Made by a program: the position numbers and the translations under genes
Shown: positions 28,367 through 37,113 of the stretch, in pieces
Layout: every line of letters begins with the position of its first letter
Position numbering within the stretch: position 1 is the first letter of the stretch
Source: an uncultured Lachnospiraceae bacterium
GTDB taxonomy: Bacteria; Bacillota; Clostridia; Lachnospirales; Lachnospiraceae
Assembly (NCBI GenBank): GCA_946628415.1
Contig: CAMOWK010000008.1
Span: 1 to 64,000, forward strand
DNA: 64,000 nt
Direction: 5' to 3'
Notes under the pieces: model-generated
The model's input: only the letters and a program-made list of their open reading frames with translations
The model's database searches: none
What the model was told of the DNA's origin: nothing

Positions 28367-29056
28367 ATGTACAAGATACTTGTGTGCGATGATGAGAAGG
28401 ATATAGTTTCAGCACTCAGAATATACCTTAAGGGTGATGGATACGAGGTTGTGGAAGCGTACAGCGGCAAGGAGGCTCTTAGTAAGCTTACCGATGATAT
28501 AAGCCTTGTTATCATGGATATAATGATGCCGGAAATGGACGGGATCGAAGCCATGGTAAAGATAAGGGAGATGAGCAATGTGCCGGTTATACTTCTTACA
28601 GCAAAGTCGGAAGATTCAGACAAGGTTCTCGGACTTAATGTAGGAGCGGATGATTATATAACAAAGCCATTCAATCCCCTTGAGCTTGCTGCAAGAGTAA
28701 AATCACAATTAAGAAGGTACACTACTCTGGGGAGCAAACCCGATCTTGCTGAAAACGGCAGCATCATCTCAATAAACGGTATCGAGATAGACGACAAGAA
28801 GAAAGAAGTTAAGATAGACGGCGAGCCGGTTGCACTTACAAGGATGGAATATGACATTCTGAAGTTTCTTATGATGAACAAGGGTGTTGTTTATTCTCCT
28901 GAAGACATTTATATCAATGTCTGGAAGGAGTCTCCTTATGGAAGTGAGAATACTGTTGCGGTACATATCAGACATCTCAGGGAAAAGATAGAGATAGATC
29001 CTGCAAATCCAAGATATATAACAGTTGTCTGGGGAAGAGGATATAAGTTTAACTAG
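28367..29056 (+). CDS. OmpR-family response regulator
   Basis: 229 residues. The receiver domain (1-~118) has the acidic pair DDE at 8-10, the phospho-acceptor Asp in VIMDIMMPEMDG, Thr in ILLTAKSEDSDK and Lys in YITKPFNPLEL. The C-terminal winged helix (~130-229) ends VVWGRGYKFN as in OmpR/PhoB. It lies 31 bases ahead of its sensor kinase. Target genes are not evident. Confidence 0.94.
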   Translation: MYKILVCDDEKDIVSALRIYLKGDGYEVVEAYSGKEALSKLTDDISLVIMDIMMPEMDGIEAMVKIREMSNVPVILLTAKSEDSDKVLGLNVGADDYITKPFNPLELAARVKSQLRRYTTLGSKPDLAENGSIISINGIEIDDKKKEVKIDGEPVALTRMEYDILKFLMMNKGVVYSPEDIYINVWKESPYGSENTVAVHIRHLREKIEIDPANPRYITVVWGRGYKFN

Positions 29057-29087
29057 GCTGCCATAATAACTATGAGAGGGAAAAACT

Positions 29088-31460
29088 ATGAGAGAGTTAA
29101 AAAAACACCCCTTTGCAAAGATCGTCGCAGTAATTCTGACTATTTGTTTCATAGCTGTATTTGCGCTCAGTATAATAGGAATAGTACTTTGTTATGAATA
29201 CGGATGCTACGAAGGTAAGAAAAAAGAAACTGTGATAGATGATGAGTTTGAACTTATTTTGGACAGATACTCCATTCAGGCACTGTCTGACTATAAGGGG
29301 AAATTCAACAGGGATAAGCTTGATAAGACGAACTTCAGATACGGTGTAATAGAGTGTGATAAGGATGAGTTGGATGATATAGATTTAAATGATCCATCAA
29401 GCTATGTTACCAGAAACTTTGATAAGAAGGTAACGGAGGACGAACTTCATATCTTCAGTTATGTGGTTGGTGAAAATACAATCTTTGATATATCCGATAA
29501 TTTCTTTGACAGAGGCAATTACATATATAATAACTCTTATGATTACAGTTCGGACGAAAGAACCGGGGTCGTGGAAATAATCTATATCGAGGAAGCTGAC
29601 AAGATCGTAGTAAGAACTGACGGCGATGATTATTTCATAGTTAAAGATGGAAGTGTAATTGATGATGACAGAGGGCTATATTATATCATAAAGGGTATGG
29701 ATGATCAGGAATATTATATTCCTCAGTCCTGTGTTGTTATATTCGGTACGGCTATTGACTTCGAAGAATATTCTGAGGGGAGTATGTCGGAGTTTCCGGT
29801 CATTTCGCCTGTTTTTGCATCTTATCATTTTGAAGAATCGGGTTATTTTGAAGCATATTTAGATGATAAAACAAGTGATGAACTAAACAAAGATGAGAAT
29901 TTAAATGAAAGCGGTACAAAGGAAACATTTAAAACCTATACCGTAGTATCATTCGTAAATGAACCGCTTATAAGAAAAGAGAGTTTTGTTGAAAATGATA
30001 TGTTTATATGGGGAGTTGATACAGTCGGTTTCCTCTTTCAGTTGAGATACTGGTTATTCATTCTTCTTCCTGTCAGTATAGCGTTAGTTTCTTACCTGAT
30101 ATACTTCCTCATTACCGCTGCCGGACACAGAAGGGGAACTGATGAGATAAGCAGGTCTGTAGTTGACATAATCCCACAAGACATTTTTTTAATAGGGCTG
30201 CTTTTTTATGCAGCAGTATATGCAAATATTTCCTATAGACTGCTTAACATACTAGACCTTGAAAGCCTGAGGATAATAGCTTACATAATCGGACTTGCAA
30301 CGGCAATGGGTGCAATCCTCTTCATGCTTTTTGTCATGAACTTTGCAACAAATGTCAAGCTCGGACATTGGTGGAGACACCTGTTTATATACAGATTCTT
30401 TGCTCTTATCGGAAGAGGGATAAAGAAGGCTTACTGGGGAATAACCAGAGGAACAAGAAATGTCCTTAATTCATTAATAATCTGGGGTATACTTCTGGCT
30501 GTTTCCATAGTAGAATTTATCTGCCTTATGTCTTTTGCAACTGATGATTTTATCGGGGTACTCTGGCTCATTGAAAAAGCGGCTATAGTAGTGATCCTTA
30601 TAATTGCCATGTATCAGATAGCTAAAATAAGGTCAGGCTGCGAAGCTCTTGGTAAAGGAAATATAGGAAGTAAGATTGATACAAAGGGACTTATGCCGGA
30701 TCTTGCTGAAATTGCCAAGGATATAAACTCCGTAAGTGACGGCCTTTCAGTAGCACTTGCAGAGCAGACAAAGAGCGAGAGGTTCAGAACTGAACTTATT
30801 ACAAATGTATCGCATGACATTAAAACTCCACTTACTTCTATAATCAACTATACCGATCTGCTTAGCAGGGAAAAGATAGATAATCCGAATGCAGGTGAGT
30901 ATATTGAGGTTTTATCAAGACAGTCTGCAAGACTTAAGAAGCTTATTGAAGACTTGATCGAGGCTTCAAAAGCGTCAACCGGAAATGTAAAAATGGATAT
31001 GGAGAAGCTGAATATCGCGACGCTTCTTGAACAGGCGGTAGCGGAGTATCAGCCTAAATTGCAGAAAAAGGGTATAACCATAATTACAAAAGTAACAGAT
31101 GAAGATGTGAGTGTTTTGGCTGATTCAAGGCATCTTTGGAGGGTATTTGATAATTTCCTGAATAATATATTCAAATATGCCATGAATGACTCACGTGCAT
31201 ATATAGATGTGTCAAGAAACGAGATGGACGGAAAAGTCCTTGTTACATTTAAGAATATTTCCAAAGAAGGACTTAATATAAGCGCAAGTGAACTGATGGA
31301 AAGATTCGTGAGGGGAGACAGCTCAAGGAATACAGAGGGAAGCGGACTTGGTCTGTCAATAGCAAGAAGCCTCACGGAACTCATGAATGGCGAAGTAAAT
31401 GTCTTCGTAGATGGGGATCTTTTTAAAGTCACAGTTGCATTTCCACATTATGAATCATAG
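29088..31460 (+). CDS. Membrane sensor histidine kinase
   Basis: 790 residues. One N-terminal helix (~12-34), a large outer sensor domain of ~280 residues with no recognised fold, then about five further helices (~318-500). A HAMP-like linker precedes the dimerisation domain with the phospho-acceptor His in NVSHDIKTPLTSIINYTDLL and the ATPase domain with the N-box (FDNFLNNIFKYAM) and G2 box (GSGLGLSIA). A clear DxGxG G1 box is missing, which I have seen as usual in this Clostridial subgroup. It works with the response regulator just upstream. Signal unknown. Confidence 0.92.
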   Translation: MRELKKHPFAKIVAVILTICFIAVFALSIIGIVLCYEYGCYEGKKKETVIDDEFELILDRYSIQALSDYKGKFNRDKLDKTNFRYGVIECDKDELDDIDLNDPSSYVTRNFDKKVTEDELHIFSYVVGENTIFDISDNFFDRGNYIYNNSYDYSSDERTGVVEIIYIEEADKIVVRTDGDDYFIVKDGSVIDDDRGLYYIIKGMDDQEYYIPQSCVVIFGTAIDFEEYSEGSMSEFPVISPVFASYHFEESGYFEAYLDDKTSDELNKDENLNESGTKETFKTYTVVSFVNEPLIRKESFVENDMFIWGVDTVGFLFQLRYWLFILLPVSIALVSYLIYFLITAAGHRRGTDEISRSVVDIIPQDIFLIGLLFYAAVYANISYRLLNILDLESLRIIAYIIGLATAMGAILFMLFVMNFATNVKLGHWWRHLFIYRFFALIGRGIKKAYWGITRGTRNVLNSLIIWGILLAVSIVEFICLMSFATDDFIGVLWLIEKAAIVVILIIAMYQIAKIRSGCEALGKGNIGSKIDTKGLMPDLAEIAKDINSVSDGLSVALAEQTKSERFRTELITNVSHDIKTPLTSIINYTDLLSREKIDNPNAGEYIEVLSRQSARLKKLIEDLIEASKASTGNVKMDMEKLNIATLLEQAVAEYQPKLQKKGITIITKVTDEDVSVLADSRHLWRVFDNFLNNIFKYAMNDSRAYIDVSRNEMDGKVLVTFKNISKEGLNISASELMERFVRGDSSRNTEGSGLGLSIARSLTELMNGEVNVFVDGDLFKVTVAFPHYES

Positions 31461-31488
31461 TAATGACAGGTAACCTGATTTATAAAAT

Positions 31489-31517
31489 GCCTCCGGAATA
31501 ATCCGGGGGCTTTTTTT
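31489..31517 (+). terminator. Terminator after the histidine kinase
   Basis: GCCTCCGGA (31489-31497) pairs with TCCGGGGGC (31502-31510) around a 4-base loop, followed by seven T. Confidence 0.92.
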
Positions 31518-31539
31518 GTCCGTGAAATGCCGAAAAACC

Positions 31540-31567
31540 TTGACTTTACAAGGCTCATGTGTAATAC
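31540..31567 (+). promoter_or_regulatory. Candidate promoter of the amino-acid ABC operon
   Basis: TTGACT (31540-31545), 16 bases, TAATAC (31562-31567), directly after the preceding terminator. About 60 bases of leader follow, too short for a T-box. Confidence 0.55.
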
Positions 31568-31631
31568 TGAAATTTGTTTTGCAGGGTGGTATATCTGTAA
31601 TAAACAGTGAAAGATTGGACGGATTTTAGTC

Positions 31632-32318
31632 ATGACATTGTGGACAACTATAGTTGAAGATTTTGAAAAGTGTTTTTTACGGGAAGAAAGATGGAAGCTT
31701 CTTCTCAGTGGTATAGGTGTTACTATAAAGATTTCGCTTGTTGCGGCGTTTTTTGGTTTGCTTATAGGTTTTCTTATCGCACTTTGTAATCTTTCAAAGA
31801 AGAAACCGCTTAATGTTATAGGAAAAGTATATACGGATATCATCCGCGGAACGCCGTCGGTTACTCAGCTTATGATCATTTACTTTGTGGTTTTTGCCTA
31901 TATAAGATGGCCTAAGTGGCTTATAGCTGCAACGGCATTCTCCATCAACTCGGGTGCTTATGTTTCTGAGATAATCCGTGCGGGCATTCTTTCGATAGAT
32001 AAGGGACAGACAGAAGCAGGAAGGTCTCTTGGACTGAGCCGTGGACAGACCATGATGAGTATAGTAGTACCTCAGGCAGTAAAGAACATTTTCCCTGCCA
32101 TGTGCAATGAGTTCATTACACTTATCAAGGAAACGGCTATCGTTGGTTATGTCGGTCTTGTCGATATCCAGAAAGCCGGAGACTTTATCAAGAGTGCTAC
32201 ATACAGACCGTTCATGCCGCTTATCGCAACGGCAATAATATATTTCGTTATTATAAAGGTGCTTACCATTTTGCTTGGTAAGATTGAAGAAAAACTCAGA
32301 AAGTCTGACAAGAGATAA
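31632..32318 (+). CDS. Polar amino-acid ABC transporter permease
   Basis: 228 residues of the HisM/GlnP type: about five helices, with the cytoplasmic EAA-loop signature [22 protein letters not shown] contacting the ATPase, and the start of the membrane domain in [18 protein letters not shown]. It is the only permease in the operon, so it should form a homodimer. The ribosome binding site is weak. The other two subunits follow directly. Substrate within the polar amino-acid group cannot be told. Confidence 0.92.
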   Translation: MTLWTTIVEDFEKCFLREERWKLLLSGIGVTIKISLVAAFFGLLIGFLIALCNLSKKKPLNVIGKVYTDIIRGTPSVTQLMIIYFVVFAYIRWPKWLIAATAFSINSGAYVSEIIRAGILSIDKGQTEAGRSLGLSRGQTMMSIVVPQAVKNIFPAMCNEFITLIKETAIVGYVGLVDIQKAGDFIKSATYRPFMPLIATAIIYFVIIKVLTILLGKIEEKLRKSDKR

Positions 32319-32331
32319 GGAAGGTGCCGAT

Positions 32332-33054
32332 ATGATAAAGGTTAAGGATTTATATAAGAGCTTTAACGGAAAAGAAGTTCTTAAGGGTATAAATGAAGAA
32401 GTAAATGAAGGTGAGGTTGTGGTTGTTATCGGACCATCCGGTTCCGGGAAAAGTACATTCCTTAGATGCCTCAATCTTCTTGAAAAGCCGAACAGCGGCG
32501 AAGTATGGCTTGATGATATTCATGTGAACGGACATAAGGTTGATACGAATCGTGTAAGACAGAGGATGGGAATGGTTTTCCAGCATTTCAATCTGTTTCC
32601 TCATCTTACGGTTAAGAAGAATATAACTCTGGCTCCGGTAAAACTTGGTAAAATGACTCCTGAGGAAGCTGACAAAAAGGCGATGGAGCTTCTTAGTACA
32701 GTAGGTCTGGTTGATAAGGCGGATGTATATCCAAAGCAGCTTTCCGGCGGACAGCAGCAGAGAATCGCAATTGCAAGAAGTCTTGCAATGGAACCTGAGA
32801 TAATGCTTTTTGATGAACCGACTTCGGCACTTGATCCTGAAATGGTCGGTGAAGTTCTTGAAGTAATGAGAAATCTTGCCAAGAGTGGTATGACGATGAT
32901 AGTCGTAACACACGAAATGGGCTTTGCAAGAGAAGTGGGAAGCAGAATACTCTTTATGGATGAAGGCGTCATTATAGAAGAGGGAACTCCGGAAGAGATA
33001 TTCGATAATCCTAAGAATGAAAGAACACAGAACTTCCTCAGTAAGGTTCTGTAA
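32332..33054 (+). CDS. Polar amino-acid ABC transporter ATP-binding protein
   Basis: About 240 residues, GlnQ/HisP type: Walker [14 protein letters not shown]-loop ([14 protein letters not shown]), signature [17 protein letters not shown], Walker B ([14 protein letters not shown]), His-loop (VVTHEMGFA). The frame is open from 32275, overlapping the permease, but AAGGAAGGTG before ATG 32332 and the family N-terminus ([11 protein letters not shown]) fix the start. It powers uptake through the permease upstream. Confidence 0.95.
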   Translation: MIKVKDLYKSFNGKEVLKGINEEVNEGEVVVVIGPSGSGKSTFLRCLNLLEKPNSGEVWLDDIHVNGHKVDTNRVRQRMGMVFQHFNLFPHLTVKKNITLAPVKLGKMTPEEADKKAMELLSTVGLVDKADVYPKQLSGGQQQRIAIARSLAMEPEIMLFDEPTSALDPEMVGEVLEVMRNLAKSGMTMIVVTHEMGFAREVGSRILFMDEGVIIEEGTPEEIFDNPKNERTQNFLSKVL

Positions 33055-33090
33055 TAATAAGAGATTTTTATAATGAAAGGAATTAGTGAC

Positions 33091-33855
33091 ATGAAGAAAT
33101 TTAAGAAACTTTTAGCACTTGGAACAGCCGCAATAATAATGGCAGCTTCGCTCGCAGCATGTGGAAAGACAGAAAACAGTACAGTAGTTTTCGGAACAAA
33201 TGCAGAGTTTCCTCCATTTGAATTCGTGACAAGTGAAGGGACAATAGGTCAGTATGACGGTATCGATATCGCTATCGCCAAGAAAATCGGTGAAGATATA
33301 GGAAAAGATGCAGAGATCAACAACATGGAATTTGATTCACTTCTTATCGCTCTTCAGAATGGTCAGGTTGATGCAGTTATAGCAGGTATGACTGTTACAG
33401 ATGAGAGAAAAGAATCAGTTGATTTCTCTATACCATATTACACAGCAACACAGGTTATGATCGTTAAGGAAGATTCAACCATCGCAAAGGCAGCTGACAT
33501 GGCTGACAAGAAGATAGTTGTTATCCAGGGATATACAGGTGAGACAGTTGTTAATGACCTCGGATATAAATACGAGTCATTTAAGAAGGGTACAGAAGCT
33601 GTTCTTGAGCTTGTAAACGGAAAGTGCGATGTTGTTGTTATCGATTCTGCTACAGCCGCTAAATATGTAAAGGACAATGAAGGCCTTAAGATAGTTGAAG
33701 ATCCTGAAAGCTTTGCCGCTGAGGAATATGCTATCGCAGTTAAGAAGGGTAATACAGAACTCCTTGATAAGATAAACACAAGCATTCAGAAGATGATCGA
33801 TGATGGAACAATTTCAGAACTTTCAGCTAAGTATCTTGATGCTGATACAGAGTAA
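33091..33855 (+). CDS. Amino-acid ABC transporter substrate-binding lipoprotein
   Basis: About 254 residues. A signal peptide ends in the lipobox LAACGK, so the mature protein is anchored by Cys ~22. The solute-binding type 3 fold follows: FGTNAEFPPFEF, GIDIAIAKKIGED, then FDSLLIALQNGQVDAVIAGM with Asp and Arg (TDERKESVDFS) typical of amino-acid binding. ATG 33091 is chosen because AAAGGA lies nine bases ahead; ATG 33073 would add six residues before the signal peptide. It is the last gene before a terminator. Confidence 0.95.
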   Translation: MKKFKKLLALGTAAIIMAASLAACGKTENSTVVFGTNAEFPPFEFVTSEGTIGQYDGIDIAIAKKIGEDIGKDAEINNMEFDSLLIALQNGQVDAVIAGMTVTDERKESVDFSIPYYTATQVMIVKEDSTIAKAADMADKKIVVIQGYTGETVVNDLGYKYESFKKGTEAVLELVNGKCDVVVIDSATAAKYVKDNEGLKIVEDPESFAAEEYAIAVKKGNTELLDKINTSIQKMIDDGTISELSAKYLDADTE

Positions 33856-33878
33856 GACAGAATAAAAATCAGTTAAAG

Positions 33879-33908
33879 CCCATGGTGACTCTGTTGCCGT
33901 GGGTTTTT
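33879..33908 (+). terminator. Terminator after the amino-acid ABC operon
   Basis: CCCATGG (33879-33885) pairs with CCGTGGG (33897-33903), followed by five T. It lies inside the longest possible trkH frame and argues for the later trkH start. Confidence 0.85.
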
Positions 33909-33938
33909 GTTAATTCCAGTTATAGCAGGATGATACAT

Positions 33939-35327
33939 ATGCAAATAGGCGGTTTGAAAAAGTTTAATATAGAGAATATAAAATCAGAGAGGCTTATACC
34001 ACTGAGTTTTCTCTTTGCTATACTTCTCGGGGCATTTCTTCTTATGCTTCCTGTATCGACTTTAGATGGGAACTCGACTGATTTTGTTACGGCGCTCTTT
34101 ACTTCCACTACATCCATTTGTGTTACAGGACTTGTAGTGGTTGATACATATGCGCACTGGTCGCTTTTTGGAAAGATAGTAGTTCTCGTTCTCATACAGC
34201 TTGGAGGTTTCGGTATAGTATCGGTATATTCATTCATTCTGCTTATGATGAAGAAGAATATCTCATACAGGGGCAGGATGATCATTCATGATGCTTACGG
34301 AATGGATTCATTTTCCGGGGTTGTGCGTTTCCTCATGAAGGTATTTAAAGGAACCTTTATAGTAGAATTTATAGGTGCTGTTCTTTACATGCCTGCATTT
34401 ATCCCGAGATTCGGAGTGGGAAAAGGAATATGGGTTTCGGTATTTAACAGTATTTCGGCCTTTTGTAATGCCGGTATAGATATAATGGGACCTGACAGCC
34501 TGATCAGTTATTCGGGTAATTATTATGTTCTTTTCGTGACTATGCTGCTAATAGTTCTCGGCGGACTTGGTTACGTGGTATGGTTTGATATAATAACCGG
34601 ATATAAAAACGGTGTTAAGAAAAAACAGTCACTCGTAACCATATATAAGCATCTGGGAGAACATTCCAGACTCGTAATAATGCTTACGCTTCTGCTTATA
34701 CTGGGCGGTGCTGCCGTTACTTTAGTTTCTGAGTATGATAATCCCGAAACCATAGGCAATATGTCATTTGCCGGAAAAGTAATTAATTCGGTTTTTCAGT
34801 CCGTGACCTATAGAACAGCCGGTTTTGCCAGTGTTCCTCAGGATGCCCTTCGGCCGGGCTCCTGTCTCCTTGGACTTATCCTTATGTTCATTGGCGGCTC
34901 CCCTGTCGGAACAGCGGGTGGTGTAAAGACAGTAACATTTTTCATCGTTGTTCTGAATGCGATTGCATTTATACGTAACAGAAATGAATCGACGGTTTTC
35001 GGGAGAAAAATGTCTCATGACATGATAAGAAAGGCAAGTGCCATAGTTTTTGTCAGCTTCAGCGTTACATTTATCCTGCTTCTTTTGCTTCTGATCACAA
35101 ATGAGGTGAGTCTTCTGGACGGGGCATTCGAAGTGGTAAGTGCAACAGCGACAGTCGGTCTTTCGAGGGCGCTTACGCCGAACCTTAATACTATAGGAAA
35201 ACTGATAATAGTTCTTGCTATGTATCTTGGAAGGATAGGTCCGATTTCGATGGCGCTTTTCTTTGCAAACGGACAGAGCGGAAAGAATCTTGTTCACTAT
35301 ACAGAGGGAAGATTCTACGTTGGATAA
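33939..35327 (+). CDS. Potassium uptake protein, TrkH/KtrB family
   Basis: About 462 residues with eight to ten helices and four pore repeats, each with a selectivity-filter Gly: STTSICVTGLVVVD, AFCNAGID, YRTAGFAS, SATATVGLSR. It is the membrane subunit of a Trk/Ktr potassium channel and works with the TrkA/KtrA-like subunit in the next gene. The frame opens at 33882 inside the upstream terminator; ATG 33939 (MQIGGLKKF) with AGGA eight bases ahead is the likely start. By size and partner it is of the KtrB kind. Confidence 0.92.
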   Translation: MQIGGLKKFNIENIKSERLIPLSFLFAILLGAFLLMLPVSTLDGNSTDFVTALFTSTTSICVTGLVVVDTYAHWSLFGKIVVLVLIQLGGFGIVSVYSFILLMMKKNISYRGRMIIHDAYGMDSFSGVVRFLMKVFKGTFIVEFIGAVLYMPAFIPRFGVGKGIWVSVFNSISAFCNAGIDIMGPDSLISYSGNYYVLFVTMLLIVLGGLGYVVWFDIITGYKNGVKKKQSLVTIYKHLGEHSRLVIMLTLLLILGGAAVTLVSEYDNPETIGNMSFAGKVINSVFQSVTYRTAGFASVPQDALRPGSCLLGLILMFIGGSPVGTAGGVKTVTFFIVVLNAIAFIRNRNESTVFGRKMSHDMIRKASAIVFVSFSVTFILLLLLLITNEVSLLDGAFEVVSATATVGLSRALTPNLNTIGKLIIVLAMYLGRIGPISMALFFANGQSGKNLVHYTEGRFYVG

Positions 35328-35354
35328 TAATAGATAGTTGGAAAGGTGTAATTT

Positions 35355-35996
35355 ATGAGTAAAACAATAGCTGTTTTTGGACTTGGGCGATTCGGAAGAA
35401 GCCTTGCTACGAATCTTTATGACAGTGGGGCTACAGTTATAGCAATAGATAAGAATCCGGATATAGTTGAGAGGGTGGCAGAAAGTGTTACTTATGCGGC
35501 GGCGGCTGATCTCTCAAATCCTGATGCGATCAAGGAGCTCGGACTTTCGGAAGTGGATACTGTTGTTGTGGCAATGGGCTCGGATCTTAATGCAAGCATT
35601 ATGTCTGTAATGGTTGCAAAGGAAGAAGGTGTGCCTTATGTACTTGCAAAGGCATCAGATGAGAGGATGGGGACTATCTTAAAAAAGATAGGGGCTGACA
35701 AGATAATCTATCCTGAGGAAGAGACGGGTATAAGAACTGCAAGAATTCTTACATCCAGTACATTCCTGGAGTTTTTCAGTATAGATGAAAATCTTTGCCT
35801 TATTGAAATGAAGCCCAAGGCAGAATGGATAGGCATGAGCCTCAGGGAGCTTGAGCTTCGTCATAGATATAAGATAAATGTAGTTGCAGTCAAGGATGCA
35901 AGTGAAATGCGTTCATTTATAGATCCTGACCGTCCTTTAGAGGCCGACACGGAACTGCTTGTCATTGTAGACAAAAAGGATATGGGGAATCTGTAA
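35355..35996 (+). CDS. Potassium uptake regulatory subunit, TrkA/KtrA family
   Basis: 213 residues. An RCK_N Rossmann domain (AVFGLGRFGRSLATNL with the NAD/ATP-binding GxGxxG, acidic residue in IAIDKNPDIV) is followed by a single RCK_C domain (~140-213). It forms a cytoplasmic gating ring under TrkH/KtrB and responds to nucleotides. AAAGGTG precedes ATG 35355, 27 bases after trkH. Its single RCK pair is KtrA-like rather than the doubled E. coli TrkA. Confidence 0.93.
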   Translation: MSKTIAVFGLGRFGRSLATNLYDSGATVIAIDKNPDIVERVAESVTYAAAADLSNPDAIKELGLSEVDTVVVAMGSDLNASIMSVMVAKEEGVPYVLAKASDERMGTILKKIGADKIIYPEEETGIRTARILTSSTFLEFFSIDENLCLIEMKPKAEWIGMSLRELELRHRYKINVVAVKDASEMRSFIDPDRPLEADTELLVIVDKKDMGNL

Positions 35997-35997
35997 A

Positions 35998-36019
35998 GGG
36001 CATTTTAATGCTCGTTTTT
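35998..36019. terminator. Terminator between convergent trkA and AraC genes
   Basis: GGGCATT pairs with AATGCTC across two T, followed by GTTTTTC on the plus strand. It overlaps the end of the AraC gene. Confidence 0.6.
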
Positions 36020-36802
36020 CTGTGAGTCATCATCAAAAAGATAAGGATAGCGTTCCCTTTCATTTCGATTCTTTGATGCAACCCATTTGAATTTCTGATT
36101 TTCAGTGCGGTATTTCTTAGGGGTTTTCCCGATCAGGCTTTTAAATGCCTGTATATAATGACTTTGAGAAGAAAATGAAAGCTGGCATGCTATATCAAGT
36201 ATGCTCATATCTGTATTGATGAGCATATCCTGAGACATTTCGATTTTTTTCTCTCTTATATAATCACTTATGGATTTTCCAAGTTCATTTGAAAACTCTC
36301 TTGATATGAAGCTTGTGGATACGCCTGCGTATTCTGCAAGCTCTTTTATTGTTATCCTTTCTGCAAGATGAGCATAGATATAATCGATACACATGCTCAC
36401 AGGACGTGACAAGTGATCGTCCCGGAGTACCAGCCTCATCCTTCCTGTAAAATCAAGCAAAACATCATCGTGTATTTTTTCAACTGCATCCTCGGTTAAT
36501 GCATTATCAAGCTTTCTGATATAAAAGTCACTTATCCTGAAAGCCTGTTCCGGCTCCATTCCTCTTTCGATGCATACTCTTGTAAGTATCCCGATAGTAA
36601 TGACCAGATGATATTTAAGATTAAGAACCGGATCGACTGAAAGAGTTCCTACGCCTTCCGGATCTCTGAATCTTCGCTGCTCTATGTTTTCTCTTATGGC
36701 TTTGATGTCACCGTTTGCGGCTTTATGAAAAAAGAGTATCTCTTCCTTGATATCTCTATGCATTTCTTCATTGTGAATTTCTGATATTTCCGAGTACTTC
36801 AT
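36005..36802 (-). CDS. AraC-family transcriptional regulator
   Basis: About 265 residues. A helical N-terminal sensor region (including GMEPEQAFRISDFYIRKLD, resembling regulators of surface-protein genes) leads to two helix-turn-helix motifs: ITIKELAEYAGVSTSFISRE and SILDIACQLSFSSQSHYIQA, then FKSLIGKTPKKYR. ATG 36802 (MKYSEISEI) gives a normal AraC length with AGGAGG 13 bases ahead. The frame stays open to 37042, but that ~80-residue AT-rich extension with hydrophobic stretches is probably not coding. It is divergent from the giant surface-protein gene, its most likely target. Confidence 0.85.
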   Translation of the reverse strand: MKYSEISEIHNEEMHRDIKEEILFFHKAANGDIKAIRENIEQRRFRDPEGVGTLSVDPVLNLKYHLVITIGILTRVCIERGMEPEQAFRISDFYIRKLDNALTEDAVEKIHDDVLLDFTGRMRLVLRDDHLSRPVSMCIDYIYAHLAERITIKELAEYAGVSTSFISREFSNELGKSISDYIREKKIEMSQDMLINTDMSILDIACQLSFSSQSHYIQAFKSLIGKTPKKYRTENQKFKWVASKNRNERERYPYLFDDDSQKNEH

Positions 36803-37113
36803 TCTGATATTTTTGCCTCCTCTAAGGTTTGTAAGTATATATGATAAGAAAACTAAACAAGTAAATAAGATAATATACTTTGGTTTTAATAAGTCTGTAG
36901 TATAATACTTGCAATTATATCCGGAAAAACCGAAAAAATCATATATTATAGTCATTATAACACTAAATATATAAAGTTGGTTAATAATTTTATTATTTTT
37001 AAACCATATATGATAGGAAAGAACTGCATAAATCTGTATCATAAGATAGATTATGGGCTAATTCCCGTTTTATAAGTGTGTGTTGAGAAAACTAAAAGAA
37101 GGAGAGTGACAAG
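36803..37113. promoter_or_regulatory. AT-rich divergent control region, AraC gene / giant surface protein
   Basis: 311 bases, very AT-rich. A TATAAT (36901-36906) on the plus strand could serve the surface gene, with TTTGGT 16 bases ahead as a weak -35. ATATATGATAAGAAA (36837-36851) recurs with one change at 37006-37020, a possible regulator site. No gene is seen here. Confidence 0.45.

Noticed and set aside
31568..31631. T-box or amino-acid riboswitch in the ABC operon leader
   Set aside because: The leader is only about 60 bases and shows no T-box sequence or specifier structure.
36803..37042. N-terminal membrane extension of the AraC regulator
   Set aside because: The frame is open but very AT-rich with no ribosome site at its start, and AraC proteins of this type begin near 36,802.
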